From Streptomyces fungicidicus (GTDB taxonomy: Bacteria > Actinomycetota > Actinomycetes > Streptomycetales > Streptomycetaceae), in contig NZ_CP023407.1 of the NCBI RefSeq assembly GCF_003665435.1, forward strand, positions 6,187,501 to 6,251,500: 64,000 bases of DNA. The letters are read 5' to 3'. The notes beneath the pieces are model-generated. The model searched no databases. It saw nothing but the letters and a program-made list of their open reading frames with translations, and had not been told where the DNA came from. Every line of letters starts with the position of its first letter. Position 1 is the first letter of the stretch. Positions 16,521 through 25,167 of this stretch are shown in pieces. Position numbers and translations under genes: made by a program.

Positions 16521-17375
16521 GTGACCACCACCGGCTCCGGTTCCACCTACGACCCCCCGGCGGACCCCGCCCACGGTGCCGCCCCCGCCCCCACCCCGGC
16601 GGCGGCGCGCGGACACGGGCCGCCGCGCACGGACCGGCGCGTCGTCCTCGTCACCGGCGCGTCCTCGGGCATCGGCGCGGCCACCGCGCGGCGCTTCGCC
16701 GCCGGCGGCTGGCATCTGCTGCTCAGCGGCCGGGACCGGCGCCGCCTGGAGGAGACGGCGTCCGGCACCTCGGCGGTCCTGCTGCCCGCCGACCTCGCCG
16801 CGCCGGAGGGGGCGAAGATGCTGGCCGAGGCCGCGCTGCGGAAGGCCGGACGGATCGACGTGCTGGTCGCCGGGGCCGGCATCGGCTGGGCCGGGCCGTT
16901 CCTGGGCATGCCGCACACCGACATCGACCGGGTGCTGTTCCTGGACCTCAACGCCGCACTGCACCTGGTGCGGGAGGTGCTGCCGTCGATGGTGGCGGCG
17001 GGCCGCGGCCGGGTGGTGCTGGTCGGCTCGGTGGCCGGCTCCGTGGGCGTACGGGAGGAGGCGGTGTACTCCGCCGCCAAGGCGGGACTCGCCGCGTTCG
17101 CCGAGGCGCTCCGGCAGGAACTGCGCGGTACGGGGGTGGGGGTGACGCTCGTCGTGCCCGGTCCCGTCGAGACCGGCTTCTTCGCCCGCCGCGGCCGCCC
17201 CTACCACCGCTCCCACCCGCGCCCCACCTCGCCCGGCCGCGTCGCGGGCGCGGTCTGGGACGCCGTCTCCCACGGCCGCGACGACACCTACGTCCCCGCC
17301 TGGCTCACCCTCCCGGCCCGGGTACGCGCCCTCACCCCCGGCCTCTTCCGCCGGCTCCTGAACCGCTTCGGCTGA
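16521..17375 (+). CDS. Short-chain dehydrogenase/reductase (SDR)
   Basis: 284 residues from GTG 16521, chosen because GGGAGA lies 7 nt upstream; ATG 16506 is an alternative. After a Pro/Ala-rich N-terminal extension of about 35 residues come the cofactor motif TGASSGIG, the NAG-like motif AGAGIGW, the catalytic Ser in VGSVAGSVG and YxxxK (YSAAK). These define a classical NAD(P)-dependent SDR; substrate unknown. It is divergent from the radical SAM gene, which suggests but does not show a shared pathway. Confidence 0.88.
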   Translation: MTTTGSGSTYDPPADPAHGAAPAPTPAAARGHGPPRTDRRVVLVTGASSGIGAATARRFAAGGWHLLLSGRDRRRLEETASGTSAVLLPADLAAPEGAKMLAEAALRKAGRIDVLVAGAGIGWAGPFLGMPHTDIDRVLFLDLNAALHLVREVLPSMVAAGRGRVVLVGSVAGSVGVREEAVYSAAKAGLAAFAEALRQELRGTGVGVTLVVPGPVETGFFARRGRPYHRSHPRPTSPGRVAGAVWDAVSHGRDDTYVPAWLTLPARVRALTPGLFRRLLNRFG

Positions 17376-17729
17376 CCCCGCGGCCACCGGCGTCCGCCCC
17401 AGCGGTCCGACCCGAACGGGTGAACCGGCGGCGACTCTCCGGGATCACCCCGCTCCGGGGTGTGCCGGGAGCTCCGGAGCCCGTAGGAATAGCGGCCACC
17501 GGACGCCCGCCGCAGCCGAGAATCACTCCGTGGGCGGCAGGCTCCTGCCATGAATGTGAGGTGACTCTCAGATGACGTCTTTGTGTGACCTCTACAAGCA
17601 CGACGGCCCCTGAGCAGTCGGAACGGCTGCGAGTCGCCCTGGTTCTGTTCGGTGGTACCAGGAAAACACCCCGAGGACTGTGAGGAGTCGACGGCTCGCA
17701 TTTGCGGTGGAGCTTCGTAAGGTCACTAC
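17376..17729 (+). promoter_or_regulatory. Upstream region of accB, no gene
   Basis: 354 bp without a supported gene. It presumably carries the accB promoter. I see only a weak inverted repeat GAGGT...ACCTC (17558-17562, 17588-17592) and a 13-codon ATG frame (17572-17613) without a clear Shine-Dalgarno. No strong -35/-10 pair was found. Confidence 0.35.
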
Positions 17730-19313
17730 ATGACCGTTTTGGATGAGGCGCCGGGTGAGCCGACCGACGCGCGCGGACGCGTGGCCGAACTGCACGAGAT
17801 CCGTGCCCAGGCACTGGCGGGCCCGAGCGAGAAGGCCACCAAGGCGCAGCACGCCAAGGGCAAGCTGACCGCGCGGGAGCGCATCGAACTGCTGCTGGAC
17901 CCGGGATCCTTCCGCGAGGTCGAGCAGCTGCGGCGGCACCGGGCCACCGGCTTCGGTCTGGAGGAGAAGAAGCCGTTCACCGACGGTGTCATCACCGGCT
18001 GGGGCACCGTCGAGGGCCGTACGGTCTTCGTCTACGCCCACGACTTCCGGATCTTCGGCGGCGCGCTGGGCGAGGCCCACGCCACCAAGATCCACAAGAT
18101 CATGGACATGGCCATCGCGGCCGGAGCGCCCCTGGTGTCGCTGAACGACGGCGCCGGCGCCCGCATCCAGGAGGGCGTCTCCGCCCTCGCCGGCTACGGC
18201 GGCATCTTCCAGCGCAACACCAAGGCGTCCGGTGTCATCCCGCAGATCAGCGTGATGCTCGGCCCGTGCGCGGGCGGCGCGGCCTACAGCCCCGCCCTGA
18301 CCGACTTCGTGTTCATGGTCCGCGACACCTCGCAGATGTTCATCACCGGCCCGGACGTCGTCAAGGCGGTCACCGGCGAGGAGATCACCCAGAACGGCCT
18401 GGGCGGCGCCGACGTGCACGCCGAGACCTCCGGCGTCTGCCACTTCGCCTACGACGACGAGGAGACGTGCATCCACGAGGTGCGCTACCTCCTCTCCCTC
18501 CTGCCGCAGAACAACCGCGAGAACCCGCCCCGCGTGGAGTGCTCCGACGACGCGGACCGCCGCGGCGACGTCCTGCTGGACCTGGTTCCGGCCGACGGCA
18601 ACCGGCCCTACGACATGGCCAAGGTCATCGAGGAGATCGTCGACGACGGCGAGTACCTGGAGGTCCACGAGCGCTGGGCGCGCAACATCATCTGCGCGCT
18701 GGCCCGGATGGACGGCCAGGTCGTCGGCATCGTCGCCAACCAGCCGCAGTCGCTGGCGGGCGTGCTGGACATCGAGGCGTCCGAGAAGGCCGCCCGCTTC
18801 GTCCAGATGTGCGACGCGTTCAACATCCCGATCCTCACCTTCCTGGACGTCCCCGGCTTCCTCCCGGGCGTCGACCAGGAGCACGGCGGCATCATCCGGC
18901 ACGGAGCGAAGCTGCTGTACGCGTACTGCAACGCCACGGTGCCGCGGATCTCGCTGATCCTGCGCAAGGCGTACGGCGGCGCGTACATCGTGATGGACTC
19001 GCAGTCCATCGGCGCGGACCTCACCTACGCCTGGCCGACCAACGAGATCGCCGTGATGGGCGCCGACGGCGCGGCCAACGTCATCTTCCGCCGCCAGATC
19101 GCCGAGGCCGAGGACCCCGAGGCCATGCGGGCCCGCATGGTCAAGGAGTACAAGTCCGAGCTGATGCACCCGTACTACGCGGCCGAGCGCGGTCTGGTCG
19201 ACGACGTCATCGACCCCGCCGAGACGCGTGAGGTGCTGATCCGGTCCCTGGCGATGCTGCAGACCAAGCACGCCGATCTGCCGTCCCGTAAGCACGGCAA
19301 CCCGCCGCAGTAA
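17730..19313 (+). CDS. accB: Acyl-CoA carboxylase beta subunit (carboxyltransferase)
   Basis: Transfers carboxyl from biotin to acetyl-/propionyl-CoA to give malonyl- or methylmalonyl-CoA for fatty acids and polyketides. 527 residues. Seen: KLTARERIELLLDPGSF at the N-terminus, GDGAGARIQEG-like NDGAGARIQEGVSAL, the oxyanion glycines in GPCAGGAAYSPALTDF, and in the C-terminal half FLDVPGFLPGVDQE and KAYGGAYIVMDS. The immediate downstream accE identifies it as the AccB partner of the acetyl-CoA carboxylase complex known from S. coelicolor, with a biotinylated alpha subunit encoded elsewhere. Start ATG 17730 follows AAGG. Confidence 0.93.
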   Translation: MTVLDEAPGEPTDARGRVAELHEIRAQALAGPSEKATKAQHAKGKLTARERIELLLDPGSFREVEQLRRHRATGFGLEEKKPFTDGVITGWGTVEGRTVFVYAHDFRIFGGALGEAHATKIHKIMDMAIAAGAPLVSLNDGAGARIQEGVSALAGYGGIFQRNTKASGVIPQISVMLGPCAGGAAYSPALTDFVFMVRDTSQMFITGPDVVKAVTGEEITQNGLGGADVHAETSGVCHFAYDDEETCIHEVRYLLSLLPQNNRENPPRVECSDDADRRGDVLLDLVPADGNRPYDMAKVIEEIVDDGEYLEVHERWARNIICALARMDGQVVGIVANQPQSLAGVLDIEASEKAARFVQMCDAFNIPILTFLDVPGFLPGVDQEHGGIIRHGAKLLYAYCNATVPRISLILRKAYGGAYIVMDSQSIGADLTYAWPTNEIAVMGADGAANVIFRRQIAEAEDPEAMRARMVKEYKSELMHPYYAAERGLVDDVIDPAETREVLIRSLAMLQTKHADLPSRKHGNPPQ

Positions 19314-19348
19314 CCCGGCGGACATCTCTCCCAGGGAGACTGAGAGCC

Positions 19349-19537
19349 ATGAGCACACCTGACATCCGCGTCGAGAAGGGGCACGCCGAGCCGGAGGAGG
19401 TCGCCGCGATCACGGCGATCCTGCTGGCCCGGGCGGCCGCGCAGCCGTCGGCTCCGGCGCACCGGGGCCGGCCGCGGGCCGGCTGGCGCCGCCTGGAACG
19501 CGAGCCGGGCTTCCGAGCCCCCCACAGCTGGCGCTGA
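19349..19537 (+). CDS. accE: Acyl-CoA carboxylase epsilon subunit
   Basis: 62 residues, the usual size of the small epsilon subunit found only in actinobacterial acyl-CoA carboxylases. Seen: the conserved core VEKGHAEPEEVAAITAILLA and a C-terminal WRRLEREPGFRAPHSWR. The epsilon subunit helps the alpha and beta subunits assemble and raises activity. It starts 35 bp after accB behind GGGAGA, so the two are an operon, ended by the strong hairpin that follows. Confidence 0.9.
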   Translation: MSTPDIRVEKGHAEPEEVAAITAILLARAAAQPSAPAHRGRPRAGWRRLEREPGFRAPHSWR

Positions 19538-19542
19538 CCCCA

Positions 19543-19574
19543 AAAGGGCCCCTCCTTCGGGAGGGGCCCTTTCC
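19543..19574 (+). terminator. Terminator of accB-accE
   Basis: A 13-bp perfect stem (19543-19555 with 19560-19572) with a TTCG tetraloop, ending in TTT. Confidence 0.92.
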
Positions 19575-19640
19575 CATCCCCCGGAGCTTCAGTGCCCCGG
19601 GGGATGTCGCGCTGCCCGGCGCCGACGAGGCGCCGCCTGC

Positions 19641-19666
19641 GCCCACCCGTGCCGCCCCAGCGGCAC
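19641..19666. repeat. Hairpin GTGCCGC/GCGGCAC, interspersed-repeat type
   Basis: Perfect 7-bp stem (19649-19655, 19660-19666) with loop CCCA within a CCGCCTGCGCCCACCC context. From memory, similar sequences recur in intergenic regions of many Streptomyces genomes. Confidence 0.45.
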
Positions 19667-19695
19667 ATCCGCCCGCAGCCACCACCAACCCCCTC

Positions 19696-19810
19696 AGGGG
19701 CGCGGGGAACTGCGCGACAAGCCACGAACCACCCGCACCCGGCAGACGGCGGTATGCCTCGAGGGGCGCGGGGAACTGCGCGACCAGCCACGAACCACCC
19801 GCACCCGGCA
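19696..19810. repeat. Two copies of a 49-bp intergenic repeat
   Basis: Copies at 19696-19744 and 19762-19810, 66 bp apart, differ at one base. Each begins AGGGGCGCGGGGAACTGCGC and ends in CACCCGCACCCGGCA. From memory, this core is widespread between genes in Streptomyces genomes. It lies between the accE terminator and the end of the convergent conservon operon and codes for nothing evident. Confidence 0.85.
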
Positions 19811-19815
19811 TGCGA

Positions 19816-19849
19816 CAGCCCCCGGCGGCCTGGTGGCCGCGGGGGGCTG
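19816..19849. terminator. Hairpin downstream of the cvn2 operon
   Basis: 15-bp stem with one mismatch (19816-19830 with 19835-19849), loop TGGT. It lies 27 bp past the stop of cvnD on the minus strand and lacks a T run. Confidence 0.6.
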
Positions 19850-19875
19850 GGCGGGTGGCGGGCGTCAGCCCCCGC

Positions 19876-20457
19876 CTAGCGAAGGCGCGCCATCAGCGCA
19901 TGCTCCACGAGAGTGATCAGCGCCGACTTCGCATCGGCCCGATGCCGCGCGTCCGTCGTGATGATCGGAGTGTCGGGCCCGATCTGCAGCGCCTCCCGCA
20001 CCTCGTCCGGCTGGTACGGCTGCTGCCCGTCGAAGCCGTTGAGGGCGATCACGAAGGGAAGCCCCGAGTTCTCGAAGTAGTCGACCGCCGGGAAGCAGTC
20101 GGCGAGACGACGCGTGTCCACCAGGACGATCGCGCCGATGGCGCCGCGCACCAGGTCGTCCCACATGAACCAGAACCGGTCCTGCCCGGGCGTACCGAAG
20201 AGGTACAGGATCAGGTCCTGGTCCAGGGTGATACGGCCGAAGTCCATGGCGACCGTCGTGGTCGTCTTGTCCCCGGTGTGGGTGAGGTCGTCGATGCCCG
20301 CGGAAGCAGACGTCATGACGGCCTCGGTGCGCAGCGGGTTGATCTCCGAGACGGCGCCGACGAACGTGGTCTTGCCCACGCCGAAACCGCCCGCCACCAC
20401 GATCTTCGCGGACGTGGTGGAGCGGGAAGGCCCTCCGCTAGAGCTTGCGAAGTCCAC
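19876..20457 (-). CDS. cvnD: Conservon GTPase-like protein CvnD (cvn2 by gene order)
   Basis: 193 residues, GTP/ATP-binding protein of the Ras-like MglA type. Seen: the P-loop GGFGVGKTT (about residues 22-30), a switch-II-like FGTPGQDRFWFMWDD, and a guanine-specificity-like NGFDG. Conservons are proposed to work as membrane-associated complexes resembling G-protein-coupled systems, with CvnD as the nucleotide switch. It starts at GTG 20457, inside the last codons of cvnC (20-bp overlap), so translation is coupled. Its DNA contains a 120-bp stretch identical to the second cvnD in this window. Confidence 0.92.
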   Translation of the reverse strand: MDFASSSGGPSRSTTSAKIVVAGGFGVGKTTFVGAVSEINPLRTEAVMTSASAGIDDLTHTGDKTTTTVAMDFGRITLDQDLILYLFGTPGQDRFWFMWDDLVRGAIGAIVLVDTRRLADCFPAVDYFENSGLPFVIALNGFDGQQPYQPDEVREALQIGPDTPIITTDARHRADAKSALITLVEHALMARLR

Positions 20458-21010
20458 TGAGCACCCTTTCGAGCAGTGTCACGTCTGGCTGGCCGCCGGC
20501 GTTCTCGTCGCCGCCGGGCTGATGGATGGCGACCAGGCCCGCCTCCGCCAAGTCGGCGACGAGGATCCTGGCCACGCCGAGAGGGATCGTCAGCAGGGCC
20601 GAGACCTCGGCCACCGACTTGATCTCCCGGCAGAGGTTGCAGATCCGCTGATGCTCGGGCAACTGGCCCTGCATCTGGTGCGGCTGCGCGGTGGTGTGCA
20701 CCAGCGCCTCGATGGCGAGCTGGTACCTGGGCCTGGTGCGGCCGCCCGTCATGGCGTACGGGCGCACCAGGGGATTGTTCGACGCCCCGGCGGGCGCCGG
20801 CTCGGGCGTGCGGCGCTGCGGCTCGACCGGCTGGATGCGCGGAGCATACGGCTGGTCGTACGGCGAAGGGCCGGGGCCCTGCGGTACGTACGGCTGCCGG
20901 TGCTGTGGCGCGGAGGGGTAGCCGTACCGGTTCTGGGACCCGTCGTTGTGGTCCTGGGCAGGACCGTACGACCAGTTGCCCGCGGATGAACCGTCTGGGG
21001 GTGTTGCCAC
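20438..21010 (-). CDS. cvnC: Conservon DUF742 protein CvnC (cvn2)
   Basis: 190 residues from GTG 21010 behind GGAGGAGGAG. The N-terminal 90 residues are Pro/Gln/Tyr-rich and look disordered (NRYGYPSAPQHRQPYVPQG). The C-terminal DUF742 domain starts NPLVRPYAMTGGRTRPRYQLA and has a winged-helix-like pattern (HQRICNLCREIKSVAEVSALL, GVARILVADLAEAGLV). The role in the conservon is unknown beyond interaction with partners. The paralogue in cvn1 has the same domain but a much shorter N-terminal extension. Confidence 0.9.
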   Translation of the reverse strand: MATPPDGSSAGNWSYGPAQDHNDGSQNRYGYPSAPQHRQPYVPQGPGPSPYDQPYAPRIQPVEPQRRTPEPAPAGASNNPLVRPYAMTGGRTRPRYQLAIEALVHTTAQPHQMQGQLPEHQRICNLCREIKSVAEVSALLTIPLGVARILVADLAEAGLVAIHQPGGDENAGGQPDVTLLERVLSGLRKL

Positions 21011-21104
21011 TTTCTCCTCCTCCGACTGTGCCTGGCGCCCATCACTGTGGAGCCGCGTCCCGAAACCTTACGGCCCCGGGACGCCAAAACGCACCGTCCG
21101 TCCT

Positions 21105-21527
21105 TTAGTTGAGAAGGCTCCCTTGGAGCTCCGCACGAAGGTCCGGGGTCAGGACCGTACCGGCCCGGTCGACCAGAAGGGCCATCTCGTACCCAATGAG
21201 GCCGATGTCCGCTTCCGGGTGTGCGAGAACGGCGAGCGACGAACCGTCGGAAATGGACATGATGAACAGGAATCCCCGCTCCATCTCCACAACCGTCTGG
21301 TTCACGCTGCCGCCCTCGAAGATCCGGGAGGCGCCTGCCGTCAGAGACGTCAGACCGGAGGCGACGGCCGCGAGCTGGTCGGCGCGGTCGCGCGGGAAGC
21401 CTTCGGACATCGCCAGAAGGAGTCCGTCGGCGGAGACCACCACCGTGTGGGACACCCCCGGGGTGTTGTCCACGAAGTTGGTGATCAACCAGTTCAGGTT
21501 CTGTGCCGCCTGGCTCATCGGGCTCAC
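21105..21527 (-). CDS. cvnB: Conservon roadblock/LC7-domain protein CvnB (cvn2)
   Basis: 140 residues from GTG 21527, immediately after the cvnA stop TAG and behind AGGAG that lies within the end of cvnA. Seen: one roadblock/LC7 domain (QNLNWLITNFVDNTPGVSHT, VSADGLLLAMSEGFPRDRADQLAAVASGL). Roadblock proteins of this type act as GTPase-activating or scaffold partners of Ras-like proteins, here CvnD. The ORF could extend to 21611 but the shorter start matches the paralogue exactly. Confidence 0.92.
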   Translation of the reverse strand: MSPMSQAAQNLNWLITNFVDNTPGVSHTVVVSADGLLLAMSEGFPRDRADQLAAVASGLTSLTAGASRIFEGGSVNQTVVEMERGFLFIMSISDGSSLAVLAHPEADIGLIGYEMALLVDRAGTVLTPDLRAELQGSLLN

Positions 21528-21528
21528 A

Positions 21529-24500
21529 CTAACGCTCCTGGTTGTAGGTGCTGTCAGAACCGAAGCCCTGACCGTTCGTTTCACTGCCCGCGCTGCGGCC
21601 CCGTTGGACACCGCGTCGCAGGTTGCTCAGCCTGCCCCGGACGTCTTCCGGGGCGCGGGAGACCTGGGGGCCTCCCTGGGGGGTGGTTTCGGCGGCTCCC
21701 TGGACCAGGTTGGCCTTGGGGACCCGTCGCGGCAGCCCGGAGGAAGTAACTCCGCCTGCCTTGGGCTTACGGAGCGACGAGGCCTGCTGCCAGCGTTCGT
21801 CGTTCGCCGAGCGCCAGCTGTCGCCGTCGTTCTCCTGGGGGGAGGCCGGCGGCTCCTGGTTCACGCTCCGCGCGCCGCCCGTGCCGTTCGCGCCGCCGCC
21901 GCCGGTGGATCCGCGGCGGGGAAGCCCGGCGTCGGTCAGCTCGTGGGCGTCGGAGGGAACCGGTCCCGGACGGTCGAAGCCTACGCTGTCCTGCTCAGGT
22001 GCGTCAGCGGCCTGGGTAAGTTCCGGCTCGGGGGCCTGAGCGGGGTACTGGTCCGGGTAGCCGTTCCGGTAGCCGTCCTGCTGCGGCCAGTCGTCGTCCT
22101 GGCGCCGCTCGGTGAAGGGCGTGAAGGAGCCGGTGGCGCCGGCGGCCGCGTGACCGTCCCGCGCCGGGTCGGCGTAGGACTGCTCCGGGTAGCCGCCGTT
22201 GGACGAGAAGGCGTCGTTCTGCGGGACCTGGCCGTTCGGCGCGTAGTACCCCTCGCCGTACGCCTGCTGCTGGGGCTCCGCGTACGGCGTCTGCTGCCCG
22301 TTGTCGTACGCCTGCTGGTCGTAACCGGCGGACTGCTGCCCCTGGTAGCCGCCGTCGAAGCCCTGCCCGTTGTCGTACCCCTGCGGGGCGGCGAACTCGT
22401 CCGGGAAGGCGGGCGCCTCGGGATTCTCCTGGGCGTTCGCGGCGGTCAGCTCGGGCTGTGCCTGGGACTCCAGGGCGGCCCGGCGCTCCTCGCGCATCAG
22501 GGAACGCCCGACGGGGTCCAGGTCCCGGATGTCGTCCGGGACCTCCGTGTAGCGGCTGTCGTCGAAGCCCAGCTCCGCGGCAGTGCGCAGGGGCTGCTGC
22601 TGACGGCTGAAGTCCTCGCCGCCGAAGTTCTGCTCCGGGATGATCTGGGAGACCGTGAACTCGTCGCGCTGCGCATGCTGTTCGCCGCCACCACCGTGGG
22701 TGATCGCGTCCGGCAGCATGACCAGCGAGGTGGTGCCTGCCTGCTCGCCCGACGGGCGCAGCTGGACCCGGATGCCGTGCCGGTCGGACAGCCGGCCGAC
22801 CACGAACAGGCCCATGCGCTGGGAGATCGCGGCGTCCACGGTCGGCGGGTTGGCCAGCTTGTGGTTGATGTCCGCGAAGTCCTCGGCGGTGAGGCCGATG
22901 CCCTTGTCGTGGATCTCGATCATCACGCGGCCGTCGGGGAGACGGGTCGCGGTGACGCGGACCTTGGTCTGCGGGGAGGAGAACGTGGTGGCGTTCTCCA
23001 GGAGCTCGGCGAGCAGGTGCACGAGGTCGGTCACCGCGCGGCCGTGGATCTCGGCCTCCGGGACGCCGGACAGCTCGATGCGCTCGTACTGCTCCACCTC
23101 GGAGGAGGCGGCGCGCAGCACGTCGACCAGCGGGACCGGCTGGTCCCAGCGGCGGCCGGGCTCCTCGCCGGCGAGGACCAGGAGGTTCTCGCCGTTGCGG
23201 CGCATACGGGTCGCGAGGTGGTCCAGGCGGAAGAGGTTCTCCAGCTGGTCCGGGTCGGCCTCGTTGTTCTCCAGGTCGGTGATCAGGGTCAGCTGGCCCT
23301 CGATCAGCGACTGGTTGCGGCGCGACAGGTTGGTGAAGATCGCGTTGATGTTGCCCCGCAGCAGGGCCTGCTCGGCGGCGAGCCGGACGGCCTCGCGGTG
23401 GACCTGGTCGAAGGCGCGGGCCACCTCGCCGATCTCGTCCGTGGAGGTGATCGGGATCGGCGCGACCCTGGTGTCGACCCGGCCCGGGTCGGTACGGGAG
23501 AGCTGGTCGACCAGCATCGGCAGGCGCTGCTCGGCGATGCCGAACGCGGCGTTGCGCAGCTGGCGCATGGAGCGGCTCATCTGGCGGGCCACCATGCCGG
23601 CCAGGATGAACGCGGCGAGCAGGGCGACGACGACGACGGCGCCGGTGACGAAGGCGTCGCGCCGGGCGTCGTCGGCTATCTGGGAGGCCTCGTTCACCGC
23701 GGTGTCGGTCAGATCCGACTCGATCTCGCGGTAGCCGTCGTACTTGAGGGTGTTCACGGCCCACCAGTTGGCGGGGGTGATGCCCTGGCCGGCCAGATCG
23801 GCGCGGGCGGCGGCGTCCGTGGAGGGAAGACGGCCCAGCTCCGAGATCATCGTCTCCGGCTTGGCGGGCGGCGGGACGTAGTCCGGGTCCTGCTGCTTGG
23901 CCTCCTTGGCCATGGCGGCGCCCTCGGCCTCGATCCGCTGCGCGGTCTGCTCCAGCTTGGCCGTGTCGGCGTCGGTGCCGGCGCCCTTGTACTCCTCGAT
24001 GGCGATGCCCTCGAGGTAGGCGTAGGAGGTGAGCGCCACCCGCTGGCTGGCGAGCTGGCTGTCGGTGGGTCCGGGCTTCACCAGCAGGTGCATGCCGATG
24101 GACCGCTGCAGCGACAGCGCGGCCTTGGTGAGGGAGATCGCGTAGACCGAACGTCCGTAGCTGGTGATGTTGCCGGTGCCCAGGCCGAGCTCGTTGGCGA
24201 ACTCCATCAGGGGGTGGGCGACGGCGACGTAGCCCTCCTCGGTCTGCACACCCTTGAGCTTGCTGGTGTACGCGCCGGCGCGCAGCGCGGTCAGCTGCGG
24301 CTCGGTCTCGCGGAACAGCCGCAGCCGGCGCTCCAGGCCGGGCTTGCCGGGCATGCTCTGCGCGGCCTCGTCGAAGGCGTCGGCGGCCTTGTCGGTCGCG
24401 GCGCGGGCCTTCGTGACGTCGGGGTCGCTCTTGCCCTTGCCCTGAAGGAGCGGGACCGCGGTGACGTCCCGCTCGTTGTAGAGGGCGTTGGCGTAGGTGA

Positions 24501-24792
24501 GGGAGGCCTGGACCAGGCGCGCGGTGTTCTCCGCGTCCTCCGCCTCGTTCCAGGTGTCGATCGAGCTCTTCACCTGGAAGCCGCCCATGACCAGGCCGAC
24601 CAGCACGGGGATGAGCAGGATGGCGTTCAGTCTGGTCGTCACCCGCCAGTTGCGCGGGGACAGGCGGCCTCCGCTCGGGGCGGGCGCGGCCGTCGGTTCT
24701 GGACCGGGCACGGGGGCGGGCGCCGCTGTGCGCGGCGGCGGCGTGAAGTTGCCCCGGGCCGACGGCTCGGGACTGTTCTTGCTTCGCCTCAC
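21529..24792 (-). CDS. cvnA: Conservon sensor histidine-kinase-like protein CvnA (cvn2)
   Basis: 1087 residues, GTG 24792. Domains in order: short Pro-rich cytoplasmic N-terminus, transmembrane helix (about 50-72), extracellular nitrate-sensor-type helical domain (about 75-345), second transmembrane helix (AVVVVALLAAFILAGMVARQ), HAMP-like segment, helical dimerisation region with LDHLATRMRRNGENLL, and an HATPase domain with N-box ELLENAT, DKGIGL and GLFVVGRLS. After about residue 730 follows a long Gln/Tyr/Gly-rich disordered tail. It heads a four-gene operon with cvnBCD. There is no response regulator nearby; signalling is thought to pass through the CvnB-CvnD switch. Confidence 0.92.
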   Translation of the reverse strand: MRRSKNSPEPSARGNFTPPPRTAAPAPVPGPEPTAAPAPSGGRLSPRNWRVTTRLNAILLIPVLVGLVMGGFQVKSSIDTWNEAEDAENTARLVQASLTYANALYNERDVTAVPLLQGKGKSDPDVTKARAATDKAADAFDEAAQSMPGKPGLERRLRLFRETEPQLTALRAGAYTSKLKGVQTEEGYVAVAHPLMEFANELGLGTGNITSYGRSVYAISLTKAALSLQRSIGMHLLVKPGPTDSQLASQRVALTSYAYLEGIAIEEYKGAGTDADTAKLEQTAQRIEAEGAAMAKEAKQQDPDYVPPPAKPETMISELGRLPSTDAAARADLAGQGITPANWWAVNTLKYDGYREIESDLTDTAVNEASQIADDARRDAFVTGAVVVVALLAAFILAGMVARQMSRSMRQLRNAAFGIAEQRLPMLVDQLSRTDPGRVDTRVAPIPITSTDEIGEVARAFDQVHREAVRLAAEQALLRGNINAIFTNLSRRNQSLIEGQLTLITDLENNEADPDQLENLFRLDHLATRMRRNGENLLVLAGEEPGRRWDQPVPLVDVLRAASSEVEQYERIELSGVPEAEIHGRAVTDLVHLLAELLENATTFSSPQTKVRVTATRLPDGRVMIEIHDKGIGLTAEDFADINHKLANPPTVDAAISQRMGLFVVGRLSDRHGIRVQLRPSGEQAGTTSLVMLPDAITHGGGGEQHAQRDEFTVSQIIPEQNFGGEDFSRQQQPLRTAAELGFDDSRYTEVPDDIRDLDPVGRSLMREERRAALESQAQPELTAANAQENPEAPAFPDEFAAPQGYDNGQGFDGGYQGQQSAGYDQQAYDNGQQTPYAEPQQQAYGEGYYAPNGQVPQNDAFSSNGGYPEQSYADPARDGHAAAGATGSFTPFTERRQDDDWPQQDGYRNGYPDQYPAQAPEPELTQAADAPEQDSVGFDRPGPVPSDAHELTDAGLPRRGSTGGGGANGTGGARSVNQEPPASPQENDGDSWRSANDERWQQASSLRKPKAGGVTSSGLPRRVPKANLVQGAAETTPQGGPQVSRAPEDVRGRLSNLRRGVQRGRSAGSETNGQGFGSDSTYNQER

Positions 24793-25167
24793 TCGACCAA
24801 CAACCTCTCGGCGGTCGGCACCAACGTTGTGCCGCTGTGTCTCAGAGCCCGGTGTGCCATCGACGAGTGAGTACGTCTTTGACTATTGGGCAGTTCAGGC
24901 ATTCCAGCATGCCGACCAACCCTCTTCCAAACAGTGGAAGACGGGGAATCCGGGTGACGTAAGTCCCAGATAAAACGGTCATAAAGAACGAGCACCGGCA
25001 AAAGGCGAGCCGTTCGAACGCGCAGTGGTACCGCGCGAACGCGTCGCGTGTCGACCTCCCCCGGATCCTCTGCCGAAACGTTATGAACACCGGGGCCGGC
25101 GGTGTCGAAGGACACAGCCGGCTCCGGTACATCTGCGACAACTACCGTATGTCGCTTCTTTTTTGAT
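24793..25167. other. Intergenic region between the two conservons
   Basis: 375 bp without a supported gene. It holds a long imperfect hairpin 25090-25127 (stem CCGG-GCCGGC-GTGTC, loop GAAG) about 40 bp beyond the cvn1 cvnD stop, probably its terminator. The cvn2 promoter must lie between this and 24792; I found no convincing -35/-10. Confidence 0.5.

Noticed and set aside
17546..17613. Tiny ORF and inverted repeat before accB as a regulatory leader
   Set aside because: The repeat is only 5 bp and the 13-codon frame lacks a Shine-Dalgarno or suggestive codons.
21109..24870. 1253-codon plus-strand open frame across cvn2
   Set aside because: Shadow of the minus-strand conservon; no recognisable domain and no plausible start.
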